Source of the DNA: Aestuariivita sp.
GTDB taxonomy: Bacteria; Pseudomonadota; Alphaproteobacteria; Rhodobacterales; Rhodobacteraceae
Reading direction: 5' to 3'
Length of the DNA stretch: 64,000 nt
NCBI RefSeq assembly: GCF_021404545.1
Contig: NZ_JAAWWD010000062.1
Location: 62,001 to 126,000 of the forward strand
A program made the translations under genes and the position numbers. Numbering within the stretch: the first letter of the stretch is position 1; every line of letters starts with the position of its first letter. The notes below the pieces were generated by a model, which saw only the letters and a list, made by a program, of their open reading frames with translations, did not search any database and had not been told where the DNA came from. Shown here piece after piece: positions 1-8,939 of this stretch.

Positions 1-960
1 GCGGACGGCTTTGCGGTCCCACAACCCAATCCGCGGTTCGATTTTCCAGCAGATCATGGCCCGCATCCAGATTACCGCATCGAATGGTGGTATCTGACGG
101 CCAACCTTACCGGACCGGATGGCGCGATCTATGGGGTGCAATGGACGCTCTTTCGATCCGCCCTTGCGCCGCACTCCGAAGAGGGCTGGGGCGACCCGCA
201 GATCTGGTTCGCCCATGCCGCCGTCACCACGCCAGAGGATCACTTTGTCGCCGAACGTCTTGCACGCGGCGGCATCGGGCAGGCCGGGGTCACTGTCCAG
301 CCCTTTGCCGCCTGGATCGACGATTGGCAGATGGCGGGCGCGCGCTTTGACCAGATGCGGCTCACGGCCTCCGGCCCGGCCTTTCGATACGATCTGGCGC
401 TCAGCGCGCAAGGCCCCTTGGTCTTTCACGGCGAGGGGGGCTATTCGGTAAAATCGGCCAAGGGGCAGGCCAGCTATTATTACTCCCAGCCGTTCTTTGC
501 AGTCGACGGCGTGCTCAGTCTTCCCCAAGGGGATGTGCCGGTGACGGGGGCGGCGTGGCTGGATCGCGAATGGTCCTCTCAACCGCTGGCCGAGGATCAA
601 ACCGGCTGGGACTGGTTCTCTCTGTCATTTGAGGCAGGAACCAAGCTGATGGGATTTCGCCTGCGCCAGGAGGATGGCAGTCATTTCACCTCTGCCACCT
701 GGATCGAACCGGACGGGGTCACCACCGCCTTTCCCGACGGGGCATTCCAGGCAACGCCATTGGAGCAAACCCAGGTCGCCGGGCGCACGGTGCCCATACG
801 CTGGCGGGTGGAGTTGCCCGAGAAAGGCGTCGATGTGACGGTCGGCGCGGTGAACCCGCAATCCTGGATGGACGTGTCTCTCCCCTATTGGGAGGGGCCC
901 GTGTTGATCACCGGCAGCCACCGGGGCCGGGGATATCTGGAGATGACGGGTTATGAGTGA
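1..960 (+). CDS. AttH/CrtC-like lipocalin-fold protein (5' partial)
   Basis: The frame is open from base 1, so the N-terminus lies outside the window; 319 codons plus stop are visible. Early residues contain the EWWYLTANL motif typical of the AttH / carotenoid 1,2-hydratase (CrtC) family, followed by GVQWTLFR and, in the second half, WLDREWSSQP and WDWFSLSF, all family hallmarks of the double lipocalin-like fold. In related genomes such genes often follow an ABC permease of the FtsX/LolCE type, which would sit left of the window (known context, not seen here). The exact substrate is unknown; CrtC activity is not implied. The stop overlaps the start of the next reading frame by 8 nt. Confidence 0.85.
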   Translation, partial: ADGFAVPQPNPRFDFPADHGPHPDYRIEWWYLTANLTGPDGAIYGVQWTLFRSALAPHSEEGWGDPQIWFAHAAVTTPEDHFVAERLARGGIGQAGVTVQPFAAWIDDWQMAGARFDQMRLTASGPAFRYDLALSAQGPLVFHGEGGYSVKSAKGQASYYYSQPFFAVDGVLSLPQGDVPVTGAAWLDREWSSQPLAEDQTGWDWFSLSFEAGTKLMGFRLRQEDGSHFTSATWIEPDGVTTAFPDGAFQATPLEQTQVAGRTVPIRWRVELPEKGVDVTVGAVNPQSWMDVSLPYWEGPVLITGSHRGRGYLEMTGYE

Positions 961-1505
961 TCTCGCCGATCTGACGGCGTTTCCGGATCTTGCCTGGCAG
1001 CGGCTCGCGGACGGGGTGATCACGCCTGGATCGGCCGCGCGACACCCAAGTTTCGCCACCGTCTCGCCCGACGGCGTGCCAGAGGCGCGCACGCTTGTGA
1101 TGCGCGCCGCAGACCGGCCCCGGTCCCGCATCGAGGTGCCTACCGATCTCGCCTCCGCCAAATGCCGGAGCCTGACCGCTCCTGCGCAGGCAGAACTGCT
1201 GGTCTGGGACCCGCACCCGCGTTTGCACATCCGGCTGGCAACACGGGTCGATCGCCTCAGCGCAGACGTCATCGCCACCCACTGGGCCAAAGGTCCCACG
1301 ATCATGCGGGTTGGGCAGGGTGCGGATCCGCCGCCCGGTCGCCGATACCGGCCCCGTTTGATGTCATCGCGCACCCGGATGCGACCCGATTTGCCGTCTT
1401 GCAATGTCAGATCGAGCGGATCGACCGTCTGGAACTGGGCACGCGCCACCGCCGTGCCTCCTTGACGCGGCCGATGGTCGGGCCGGGCAGCGGGTTGCGC
1501 CATAG
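953..1505 (+). pseudogene. Pyridoxamine 5'-phosphate oxidase-like FMN protein, frameshifted
   Basis: The reading frame starting at ATG 953 looks like an FMN-binding PNPOx-like (Alr4036-type) protein: ARHPSFATVS, EARTLVMRAADR, TDLASAK and LLVWDPHPRLHIR. Around 1335-1345, just after a DPPPG stretch, the family-like sequence continues in frame 1 (SPIPAPFDVIAHPDATRFAVLQ, then RIDRLELGTRHRRA). Near 1458 it moves to frame 3 (LDAADGRAGQRVAP, stop at 1503-1505), which matches the usual tail of the family. At least two frameshifts therefore break the gene. It overlaps the upstream gene by 8 nt, as a translationally coupled partner would. Sequencing error is an alternative, but two independent shifts make true decay more likely. 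Confidence 0.72.
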
Positions 1506-1602
1506 GCGTCCGCAGACGCGTCGTCGATGCGTTGGCCGTCCTCCGTGCCGCCCGTTCCCCTGGCAGGATCTAGACCCGGCTGGCGCCTGGCACCTCTCAC
1601 GT

Positions 1603-1697
1603 GCTTCTTCTGGCTCTAAATATTCCCAGGGTTTGGGACAGCGTCCCAAGGCCCGTGCGGCCGCGCACAAATAGAATAGAATGCGGCGCAGCCGCTC
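1603..1697. repeat. 95-bp dispersed intergenic repeat, copy A
   Basis: This 95-bp stretch is repeated at 16976-17070 with two differences (C/T at 1616 and A/G near 1681). It contains a small perfect hairpin, TTGGGAC-AGC-GTCCCAA at 1633-1649, a GTGCGGCCGCGCAC near-palindrome and GCGGC-GCA-GCCGC. Unlike copy B it lacks the matching left arm of the long AT-rich hairpin (only the right arm, 1604-1627, is present). It lies between a decayed gene and the 3' end of the minus-strand gntR gene. Confidence 0.85.
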
Positions 1698-1699
1698 TG

Positions 1700-2557
1700 T
1701 TAGCGAACCGTATCCGGCGCGTCCAGCGTGCCTTGGTCTTGCGCATGCCAGACGCGCCCATTGGCGCCGCTGATGCGATGCATCGTCATCTCGAACCGAT
1801 AGAGCTCGGGCCTGTAGAGGATCTTGATATACTCCACCGCACGCTCCTGGATGTCATAGACGATGCGTCGCACCTCGATCAGCGGAGCGCCCGCAGGCAC
1901 ATTCAGGGCGCCCGACACCTCGGCATCCGCCAGTGTCGCGGTGATCGTCTGGCGCGCGGTTGCCACCGGGACGCCCGCCTCCTCCAGCAGCAGCAAAAGC
2001 GGGGTGTTCGACATATCCTGCCCACTGATCTGGGCCCCGATATCGGGCGGCACCCAGGTCACCAGATACGACATGGGCGCCTTTTCCAAATGCCGTACCC
2101 GCACGGCGCGAATGACCGTATCGCCGGGCGCCAGCCCCAGCGCGGTGGCGGCTTCCCGGCCGGCGGGCACCTCACCGTTGCGCAGAACCTCCACCGTGGT
2201 GGTGCGTCCGATATGGCCCACATTCTCCAAAAGCCCGTCGATTGAGGCGTCGACCGGCTGTGCAGGCCCTTCGGCAACACGGGTGCCGCGCCCCCGCTGA
2301 CGCTTGACAAGGCCGCGCGTGGCAAGTTCGTTCAGCGCGCGCCTTGCGGTGATGCGCGAGACACCGAACTCAGTGCAGATTTCCTGCTCGGTGGCGACAG
2401 TATCGCCTTTTCTCAGTTCTCCGGACTGAATCTTGTTTTGCAGAATCACGAAGATCTGCTGATAGAGCGGCACCCCTGATCGGGTGTCCAGTACCCGACT
2501 CTCATCCGCGTCAGCTCTCGAGTACCCTTTTGATTTCACGCGCAAACACTCCGACAC
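1700..2557 (-). CDS. GntR-family (HutC/UTRA) transcriptional regulator
   Basis: A 285-residue regulator. An N-terminal winged helix-turn-helix (about residues 25-95; GVPLYQQIF, then TEFGVSRITARRALNEL) is followed by a UTRA effector-binding domain (about 115-275; YDIQERAVEYIKILYRPELY near its end). This architecture is standard for HutC-subfamily repressors that sense a pathway metabolite. It is divergent from the FAD monooxygenase gene, and the 94-bp gap between them carries an AT-rich near-palindrome, so it most likely controls the catabolic cluster to its right and its own expression. The start is the ATG at 2557; no strong ribosome binding site is visible and an internal start cannot be excluded. 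Effector unknown. Confidence 0.9.
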   Translation of the reverse strand: MSECLRVKSKGYSRADADESRVLDTRSGVPLYQQIFVILQNKIQSGELRKGDTVATEQEICTEFGVSRITARRALNELATRGLVKRQRGRGTRVAEGPAQPVDASIDGLLENVGHIGRTTTVEVLRNGEVPAGREAATALGLAPGDTVIRAVRVRHLEKAPMSYLVTWVPPDIGAQISGQDMSNTPLLLLLEEAGVPVATARQTITATLADAEVSGALNVPAGAPLIEVRRIVYDIQERAVEYIKILYRPELYRFEMTMHRISGANGRVWHAQDQGTLDAPDTVR

Positions 2558-2586
2558 TCATCTCAGTTACAAGGCCCATTGCAATA

Positions 2587-2606
2587 ATGTTATATCTATA
2601 TATCAT
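2587..2606. promoter_or_regulatory. Candidate GntR operator in the divergent promoter region
   Basis: A 20-bp AT-rich near-palindrome of the form ATG-NN-ATAT-NN-ATAT-NN-CAT lies between the regulator and the monooxygenase gene. All 14 specified bases match its reverse complement. AT-rich palindromes with a central TATA-like core are typical operators for UTRA-type GntR proteins. The link to this regulator is inferred from position only. Confidence 0.5.
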
Positions 2607-2651
2607 TTTTGGCTAGATGCCGCGATCCGGCCTGGCGAGAGAGGAAAAACA

Positions 2652-3827
2652 GTGGATCTGACGCGTGATCCTGTGCTGATTGTCGGGGCCGGTCCTGTCG
2701 GTCTGACGCTGGCCTGGCGGCTCAGCGAGGCGGGTGTCGCGTGCATTCTGTTCGAGGCCGACGCCGAGATTGCCGATCAGCTGCGCGCTTCGACCTTTCA
2801 TCCGCCGACGCTGGATTTTTTTGAAGCCTCCGGCATCACCGAAGCGCTGATTTCCAAGGGACGGATCACACCGACCTGGCAAATCCGGATGCACCCCACC
2901 CAGGAGCGTGCCGAGTTTGACCTGTCGGTGCTAAGCGAGGATACCCGCCACCCCTATCGGCTGCAATGTCGGCAGGCGGAACTCAGCCGCGCGTTGCTCA
3001 GGCGGTTGCCCGATGGAGTGGTGCGGTTTTCCAGCCAGGTCAATTATGCCGAACAAGATGCCGACGGCGTTACGGTTGTGGTCGGCCGCCAGCGCATTCG
3101 TGGCAGCGTCCTGGTGGGCTGCGACGGGGCGCGCTCTCTGGTGCGGCGTTTGATCGGCGCGGAATGGGAGGGTGGGTCCTATCCCGAAAACACCGTGCTG
3201 GTGACCACCCATTTCCCGTTCGAGGATTTTCTTCCCGGCCTTTCGGGCGTGAATTACATCTGGAAAGAGGGGGGCACCTTTTCGCTGCTGCGACTGCCCG
3301 ATCTATGGCGCATCTCGCTGCACCCGCGGACCGGGCAAAGCCCCGACCTGGCTTTGAAGGATGGTGCCATCCGCGCACAAACGGTCGAGATCCTCACCGC
3401 CGCGGCCGAGATGGATATTGTTGAAAAACGCATCTACCGGGTGCATCGCCGCGTGGCCTCGCGATATGCCGAGGGGCGGATGTTTCTGGCAGGCGATGCG
3501 GCCCATCTCAACAGTCCCAAGGGCGGCATGGGCATGAATGGCGGCGTGCATGATGCCTGGCTCTTGGCCGATCTGCTGATCGAGGTCGCGAATGGCGCGC
3601 CCGATTTGGTGCTGGACACCTATGAACGCAAGCGCCGCCCGATCGCGCGCGACGATATCGTGGCGCAGGCGGACAAGAACCGCGCGCGCATGAATGCGAC
3701 CGACCCCCAGACCCGGCGCGCGCATCTCGATGAGATGAAACGGATTGCCGCGGACCCTGATCTGGCGCGCGGCTTTTTGCTTCGATCCTCGATGATCGAA
3801 GGCTTGCGCCGGGCGGAAACACTCTAG
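2652..3827 (+). CDS. FAD-dependent aromatic-ring-type monooxygenase
   Basis: A 391-residue class A flavoprotein monooxygenase (PHBH/UbiH fold). The start is GTG 2652, preceded by a GAGAGAGGA ribosome site; the upstream part of the open frame overlaps the divergent gntR gene and is not used. The N-terminal dinucleotide fold reads IVGAGPVGLTLAWRL (about residues 8-22), GCDGARSLVRR carries the DG motif, and FLAGDAAHLNSPKGGMGMN carries the GD motif that contacts the FAD ribityl chain. Such enzymes insert one oxygen atom using NAD(P)H. It heads an apparent operon with an SDR, an aldehyde dehydrogenase and a TRAP transporter. Relatives act on hydroxylated aromatics; the actual substrate is unknown. 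Confidence 0.9.
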   Translation: MDLTRDPVLIVGAGPVGLTLAWRLSEAGVACILFEADAEIADQLRASTFHPPTLDFFEASGITEALISKGRITPTWQIRMHPTQERAEFDLSVLSEDTRHPYRLQCRQAELSRALLRRLPDGVVRFSSQVNYAEQDADGVTVVVGRQRIRGSVLVGCDGARSLVRRLIGAEWEGGSYPENTVLVTTHFPFEDFLPGLSGVNYIWKEGGTFSLLRLPDLWRISLHPRTGQSPDLALKDGAIRAQTVEILTAAAEMDIVEKRIYRVHRRVASRYAEGRMFLAGDAAHLNSPKGGMGMNGGVHDAWLLADLLIEVANGAPDLVLDTYERKRRPIARDDIVAQADKNRARMNATDPQTRRAHLDEMKRIAADPDLARGFLLRSSMIEGLRRAETL

Positions 3828-3828
3828 G

Positions 3829-4554
3829 ATGTCGCGGCGGTTGGCCATATTGGGCGGATGCGGCGGGATCGGTCGGCAATTGGTGGCAGACGCGCAGGCC
3901 GTGGGCTGGACCCCGGTGATCTTCGATCTGCCCGCCTCAATCGACGCGCATGGGATCGGCGGGGTCGAGATGCATCCGGTCGATGCCAGCGATCCGGCCG
4001 ATGCCGCGCGCGCGGCAGGCGTTTTGGGCGAGCCTCTCGAAGGTTTTGTCAATCTCTGCGGGTTCATGACCGCCAGTGAGCCGCTGCTGGACCGGACGCC
4101 GCAGGATTGGGCGGACGTCATCAATGGCAATCTCAACTCCGCCTTTTTTGCCGCCAGCGCGTTCGCGCCGCATGTGACAGAAGGTGGGGCGATTGTGCAG
4201 ATCGGGTCCGGCCTGGGTCATGTCGCGCGCCCGGGATATGGGCCTTACGCCATTGCCAAGGCGGGGATTGCCGCGCTGACCCGACAAATGGCGCTTGAGC
4301 TGGCGCCGGGGATCCGGGTGAATTGCGTCGCGCCCGCCGCCGTCGATACCGCTTTTTTGCGCGGCGGCACGGGCCGGTCGGACGAAGATGCCCCCCTGCG
4401 GTTGGAGATCGAGAGCTATGCCGCGAACAATCCGATGAAACGGATCGCCATGCCTGCCGATATCACCGGGCCGATCCTGTTTCTGCTATCGGATCAGGCC
4501 AGCTATGTCACCGGACAGGTGTTGCATGTCAACGGGGGGGCGTTCATGCCATGA
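3829..4554 (+). CDS. SDR-family NAD(P)-dependent dehydrogenase
   Basis: 241 residues, the standard length of a classical short-chain dehydrogenase. It has a glycine-rich nucleotide site (GGCGGIG, residues 9-15), the Y-x-x-x-K catalytic pair in YAIAK, and the usual NCVAPAAV segment after it. The C-terminus VTGQVLHVNGG is also typical. It starts one base after the monooxygenase stop and overlaps the next gene by 4 nt (ATGA), so it is translationally coupled in the catabolic operon. It probably oxidises an alcohol or hydroxyacid intermediate; the substrate cannot be told from the sequence. Confidence 0.9.
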   Translation: MSRRLAILGGCGGIGRQLVADAQAVGWTPVIFDLPASIDAHGIGGVEMHPVDASDPADAARAAGVLGEPLEGFVNLCGFMTASEPLLDRTPQDWADVINGNLNSAFFAASAFAPHVTEGGAIVQIGSGLGHVARPGYGPYAIAKAGIAALTRQMALELAPGIRVNCVAPAAVDTAFLRGGTGRSDEDAPLRLEIESYAANNPMKRIAMPADITGPILFLLSDQASYVTGQVLHVNGGAFMP

Positions 4555-6041
4555 GTTTTGATCTGCCAATCGAACCGCCCGCGCGCGTCACCGGATGGGC
4601 CGGGGATCGCGCCACTGGCGGCGGCGGCACCGAGTTGCCGGTGTTCTATCCCGCGACAGGTGCGCGGATATCGACCCTGGTCGAGGATGATGCGTGCGCC
4701 GTGGATCAGGCGGTTATCGCAGCGCGCGAGGCCTTTGACCGGGGGCCGTGGCCCAGCCTTTCGGTACCTGAGCGGATGGACCATCTGGAGCGGTGCCGCC
4801 AGACCATTCTGGATCATGTGGATGAGCTGGCACGGCTGGAATGTGCCGCAACGGGTCTGGTGCTGCGCGAGCTGCGCGAGCGGCATATGCAGCGCGCAGC
4901 CTACAACTTCCGCTTTTTTGCCGAGTTCATCAGCCAGTCGGCGGGACAACGCTGGGATCAGGCACCAGGGTTCATGACGACCGTAAGCCGCGTGCCGGTT
5001 GGCGTGGCAGCATTGATCGCGCCATGGAACGCACCGGTCGCCCTGGCCACGATGAAGATCGCGTCGGCCCTGGCCTTTGGCAATACCGCCGTTCTGAAGC
5101 CGTCCGAACAGACACCGCTTGCGCTGGCGCGACTGGTTGAGCTGTTGCAGGACGTGTTGCCCGAAGGGGTGCTGAACCTGGTCAATGGGCGCGGCCCTGT
5201 TACCGGGGCGGCATTGGTCGATCATCCCGGCGTCGATCTGGTGAGTTTCACCGGTGGTACTCAGACCGGGCGCACGATCATGGCGGCGGCAGGCCGCAAT
5301 CTGGTGCCCTGCACGTTGGAGCTGGGTGGCAAATCAGCCAATATCGTCTTTGCCTCCGCCGATATCGACCGGGCGTTGGATGGGGCGTTGTTGGGCATAT
5401 TCTCCAACAACGGTCAGCAGTGCCTGGCTGGGTCGCGCATTCTGGTCGAACGCCGCATCTTTGACGATTTCGTGGATCGGTTTCTCGACCGTGCGAGCCG
5501 GATTCGGGTTGGCGATCCGCTGGCCGACGGGACCGAGCTGGGCCCGCTGGCCAGTGCCGCGCATCGCGACCGGGTGCTTGGATTTGTCGATACCGCGCTT
5601 GCGGATGGCGGCGCCGTTCTGACTGGCGGCACCCGCCGCGACGATCTGGGAGAGGGGTATTTCGTTGCCCCCACCGCCGTCACCGTACCCGACAACAGCG
5701 CCCGCGTTGCCCAGGACGAGATCTTTGGACCCTTCGCCACCTTCCTGCCGTTCGACGGGGAGGATCAGGCGATCTCCATCGCGAATGATACGCGCTTTGG
5801 CCTTGTCTCCTATATCTGGTCGGATCACCTGCCGACGGTGATGTCGGTGAGCGAGCGCATGAGGTCTGGCGTGGTCTGGGTCAACACGCCGATGATGCGC
5901 GAGCTGCGCGCGCCTTTTGGCGGGTTCAAGACATCCGGCGTGGGCCGCGAGGGCGGGACGGCCTGCGAGGCGTTCTATACCGAAGAGCGCACGCTCACGA
6001 TCCCGACCCATCCACCGCCACTGAGAAAACTCGGGGCATGA
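4551..6041 (+). CDS. NAD(P)-dependent aldehyde dehydrogenase
   Basis: 496 residues from ATG 4551, which overlaps the SDR stop (ATGA); the open frame upstream is not used. It shows the full aldehyde dehydrogenase set: PWNAPVALATMKIASAL (NAD site), FTGGTQTGR, the general-base Glu in LELGGKSANIVF, and the nucleophilic Cys in NNGQQCLAGSRI, followed by EIFGPFATFLPF. It oxidises an aldehyde to the acid, or semialdehyde to the diacid. Placement after the SDR suggests a two-step alcohol-to-acid oxidation of the product made by the monooxygenase. The 34-nt gap to dctP contains a fresh strong ribosome site. Confidence 0.92.
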   Translation: MSFDLPIEPPARVTGWAGDRATGGGGTELPVFYPATGARISTLVEDDACAVDQAVIAAREAFDRGPWPSLSVPERMDHLERCRQTILDHVDELARLECAATGLVLRELRERHMQRAAYNFRFFAEFISQSAGQRWDQAPGFMTTVSRVPVGVAALIAPWNAPVALATMKIASALAFGNTAVLKPSEQTPLALARLVELLQDVLPEGVLNLVNGRGPVTGAALVDHPGVDLVSFTGGTQTGRTIMAAAGRNLVPCTLELGGKSANIVFASADIDRALDGALLGIFSNNGQQCLAGSRILVERRIFDDFVDRFLDRASRIRVGDPLADGTELGPLASAAHRDRVLGFVDTALADGGAVLTGGTRRDDLGEGYFVAPTAVTVPDNSARVAQDEIFGPFATFLPFDGEDQAISIANDTRFGLVSYIWSDHLPTVMSVSERMRSGVVWVNTPMMRELRAPFGGFKTSGVGREGGTACEAFYTEERTLTIPTHPPPLRKLGA

Positions 6042-6075
6042 CCCCAAACGGGGACACATCAACAAGGAGGTTGAA

Positions 6076-7083
6076 ATGAAACACTGGAAAAGGACATTCG
6101 CCGGAGCGGCCCTTGCCGCTGCCTGTGCGCTCCCGCTCAGCGCGCAAGAGCTGGTCAAGGTGGGTACTTTCGTACCGGAGCAAAGCGTCGGTGTCAGTCA
6201 GGTCATCAAACCCTGGATGGAGGCGGTCAGCGCCGCTGCGGGCGATGAAGTGCGCATGCAGGGCTTTTGGGGCGGGACATTGGGCAAAAGCCCGTTCAAG
6301 CAGTTCGAGCTTGTCCAGAACGGTGTCGCCGATGTCACCTGGGTGTTGCCGGGCTACACCGCCGGCCAGTTCCCGGAGATGGGGGTCTTCGAGCTGCCGT
6401 TTCTCTTCCGCACCGCCGAGGAAGCTTCGGTTGTGGGCTGGCAGATGCATGAGATGGGCCTGTTGACCGGCTTTGACGGGGTGCATGTGGTCGGCTTTTT
6501 TGCCGCTGAACCCAATGCGTTGTTCATGAAGAAAAAAATTGGCTCGCTGGACGATCTGGCGAATATGAAGATCCGCTCGGTCGGGGGCATTCACGCGTCC
6601 TGGCTGGAGGCGCTGGGCGCTGCCCCGCAGACGCTGAGCTCGGCCGAGATGAATGAAGGCCTCAATCGGGGCACCGTGGACGGGGCCATTCAGGGCTGGA
6701 CTGGCATGCGCACCTTCAAATCGCTGCCATTGGTGGATCAGGCCTATGTGGTGCCCGCCGGGGCCATTCCGTTCCTGTTGTTGATGAACGAGGATAAATG
6801 GAACAGCCTGTCCGAGGCCGCTCAGGCCGCGATTATGGAGCATGGCGGGCGGGCCATGGCCCAGGCGGGCGGCGGCGCCTATTCGGATATCGGCAACGCC
6901 ATCCGCGACGATGTGATCGCCGAAGGCCGGATCGAGATCGTGACACCGGATGACGCGACCATCGACGCCTATGCCGAACAGGCCAAGGTCGTGCATGAGG
7001 CCTGGATCGCTGAAACGCCCAATGGACAGGCGGTCTATGACGCGGCGGTGACGCTGCTGGCCGAGATGCGGGGCGCCAGCTGA
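6076..7083 (+). CDS. dctP: TRAP transporter solute-binding protein (DctP family)
   Basis: 335 residues with an N-terminal signal peptide (KRT, a hydrophobic stretch, then LSA-QE) for export to the periplasm. The ribosome site AAGGAGG lies 5 nt before the start. The body matches DctP/YiaO-type receptors: WGGTLGKSPFKQFELVQNG, then MKIRSVGGIHASWLEALGA, which carries the arginine that usually salt-bridges an organic-acid carboxylate, and NRGTVDGAIQGW. It captures a ligand and hands it to the QM permease encoded next. The likely ligand is an organic acid fed to the neighbouring oxidative enzymes. Confidence 0.92.
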   Translation: MKHWKRTFAGAALAAACALPLSAQELVKVGTFVPEQSVGVSQVIKPWMEAVSAAAGDEVRMQGFWGGTLGKSPFKQFELVQNGVADVTWVLPGYTAGQFPEMGVFELPFLFRTAEEASVVGWQMHEMGLLTGFDGVHVVGFFAAEPNALFMKKKIGSLDDLANMKIRSVGGIHASWLEALGAAPQTLSSAEMNEGLNRGTVDGAIQGWTGMRTFKSLPLVDQAYVVPAGAIPFLLLMNEDKWNSLSEAAQAAIMEHGGRAMAQAGGGAYSDIGNAIRDDVIAEGRIEIVTPDDATIDAYAEQAKVVHEAWIAETPNGQAVYDAAVTLLAEMRGAS

Positions 7084-7622
7084 TGCAAGGCGGCGCCGTG
7101 GCCCCCCGGCTCGACCGGATTACGCAAACCGTGGCCATTATCGGCTTTTGCGGGCTGGTGGTCATGGCGCTGCTGATTTTCTACGATGGAACGGCCCGGA
7201 CGGTGGGCCTGCCGCGCATTTCGGGCTTTTCGGATTATGGCGAGGTGATCTTTCCCCTGGTGATCGCCAGTTGCTTTCCTGCCGGGTTGCTGCGGCAGAC
7301 CAATGTGACGGTGCGGGTGATCGGTGCCATCGCGGGGCCGCGCGCCAATGCCGCGTTCGAGCTTTTTGCCGCCCTCGTGACGCTGGCCTTTTTCGGCGTT
7401 CTGGTCTGGCAGTTCGTAGAGCTGACCGCGAAATACGGCGCGGCAGGGCGTACGACGCGCACCATCGACATTGCATTGGCGCCCTGGTGGTGGGGCACCA
7501 CCGCGATCATGGCGCTGTGCCTTCCGGTACAGGTCTATGTCACCTGGTCCTGGGGGCGGTCGCTGATCACCGGTCGCGCGCCCGCGCACGAACATCTCAG
7601 ACATGAAGGCGAGGTGGCCTGA
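7083..7622 (+). CDS. dctQ: TRAP transporter small permease (DctQ family)
   Basis: 179 residues with four predicted membrane segments, the usual DctQ layout: about residues 12-32, 45-65, 88-108 and 130-150. The FSDYGEVIFPLVIASCF segment resembles the conserved DctQ motif. The start codon shares one base with the dctP stop (TGATG), so the two are translated together. With the large subunit it forms the membrane part of a sodium-dependent tripartite importer. Confidence 0.9.
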   Translation: MQGGAVAPRLDRITQTVAIIGFCGLVVMALLIFYDGTARTVGLPRISGFSDYGEVIFPLVIASCFPAGLLRQTNVTVRVIGAIAGPRANAAFELFAALVTLAFFGVLVWQFVELTAKYGAAGRTTRTIDIALAPWWWGTTAIMALCLPVQVYVTWSWGRSLITGRAPAHEHLRHEGEVA

Positions 7623-7625
7623 GCC

Positions 7626-8939
7626 ATGTTCGACGATCCGCTGACAACGGGCCTAGTGGGCCTTGCCGCCATGTTCGTGCTGATCCTGGCTCAGGTGCCG
7701 GTGGGCATTGCCATGGGCGTGATCGGCGTGGTGGGCACCGGGCTGATCATCGGGTTCGGCCCTGCACTGACCCTGTTGGCGACCGAGCCGTCTGCCGCCA
7801 TCGCCGCCGAAGGGCTGGCGGTGATCGCGATGTTCCTGCTGATGGGCAACCTGGCACATGTGGGCGGGCTTTCGGATGAGCTTTATCGGCTGGCTTATGT
7901 CTATCTGGGGCACCGGCGCGGCGGGCTGATCTTTGCCACCGTGGGGGCCTGCGCAGGCTTTGGCGCGATCTGCGGATCATCGGTGGCCACGGCGGCCACC
8001 ATGGCGCGGATCGCACTGCCGCAGATGTTGGAGAGGGGATACGCCAAATCGTTGGCCGCGGGGTCCATCGCGGCAGGCGGGACCCTGGGGATGATCGTGC
8101 CGCCGTCTGTGGTGATGATCCTGTACGCCATTCTGACCGAAAACTCGATCATCGCGCTGTTTCTGGCCGCCATCGTGCCGGGGCTGATGGCCGTTGCGTT
8201 CTATTTCGTGGCCGTGGCCATTGTGGTCAAACGCAACCCTGGTCTCGCCCCTCTGGGCGAAAGGATCGACTGGCCCGAACGGCGCCGCGCCGCGCGCAAG
8301 AGCTGGGCCGTGATCCTGCTGGCGGTGATCGTGTCGGGGGGTATCTATTCCGGCATCTTCACGGTGAGCGAAGCGGCCTCGGTCGGTGCTTCGGTCGCGC
8401 TGCTCCTGGCGCTCGTTCGCAAGCGGCTGACGCGGCCCAAGTTCCTCTCGGCACTGGGAGAGACGGCCTCCAATACCGGGTTGATCTTCGTCATCATCAT
8501 CGGCGCATCGGTTTTCAGCTATTTCGCCACCCTCTCGGGCCTGCCCGCGGCAACCGTCGCCTGGATCGAAGGTCTGGGGTTGGAGCCGTTGATGGTGATC
8601 CTTCTGTTGATGCTGTTCTATCTGGTGCTGGGGGCGCTTTTTGACACGATCGCTGCGATGGTTCTGACGCTGCCCTTTGTCTATCCGCTGGTGATCGGGA
8701 TGGGCTATGATCCGATCTGGTGGGGCGTTGTGATGATCGTCGTGATCGAGCTGGGGATGATCACCCCGCCCATCGGCATCAATGTCTTTGTCCTGCATGG
8801 CATGGCGCGCGATCTGCCGTTGCGTACGATCTTTCGCGGCGTGGTTCCCTTTGTCTTTGCCGATCTGGCGCGGTTGATCGTTCTGATCCTTTTTCCCGCG
8901 CTCAGCCTGTGGTTGCCGGGGCAATTGGGCTGGCTATGA
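7626..8939 (+). CDS. dctM: TRAP transporter large permease (DctM family)
   Basis: 437 residues, highly hydrophobic with about 12 membrane segments as expected for DctM. Family motifs include GFGAICGSSVATAATM and GGTLGMIVPPSVVMILYA near residues 115-170, and ITPPIGINVFVLHG near the C-terminal third. These mark the two symmetric clamshell sites for sodium and substrate. It begins 3 nt after dctQ and overlaps the next gene by 4 nt (ATGA), so the enzyme downstream is part of the same operon. Confidence 0.93.
   Translation: MFDDPLTTGLVGLAAMFVLILAQVPVGIAMGVIGVVGTGLIIGFGPALTLLATEPSAAIAAEGLAVIAMFLLMGNLAHVGGLSDELYRLAYVYLGHRRGGLIFATVGACAGFGAICGSSVATAATMARIALPQMLERGYAKSLAAGSIAAGGTLGMIVPPSVVMILYAILTENSIIALFLAAIVPGLMAVAFYFVAVAIVVKRNPGLAPLGERIDWPERRRAARKSWAVILLAVIVSGGIYSGIFTVSEAASVGASVALLLALVRKRLTRPKFLSALGETASNTGLIFVIIIGASVFSYFATLSGLPAATVAWIEGLGLEPLMVILLLMLFYLVLGALFDTIAAMVLTLPFVYPLVIGMGYDPIWWGVVMIVVIELGMITPPIGINVFVLHGMARDLPLRTIFRGVVPFVFADLARLIVLILFPALSLWLPGQLGWL

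Noticed and set aside
2484-2651. Longer start for the FAD monooxygenase
   Set aside because: This part overlaps the divergent gntR gene and its promoter; GTG 2652 has a proper ribosome site and begins the FAD fold.
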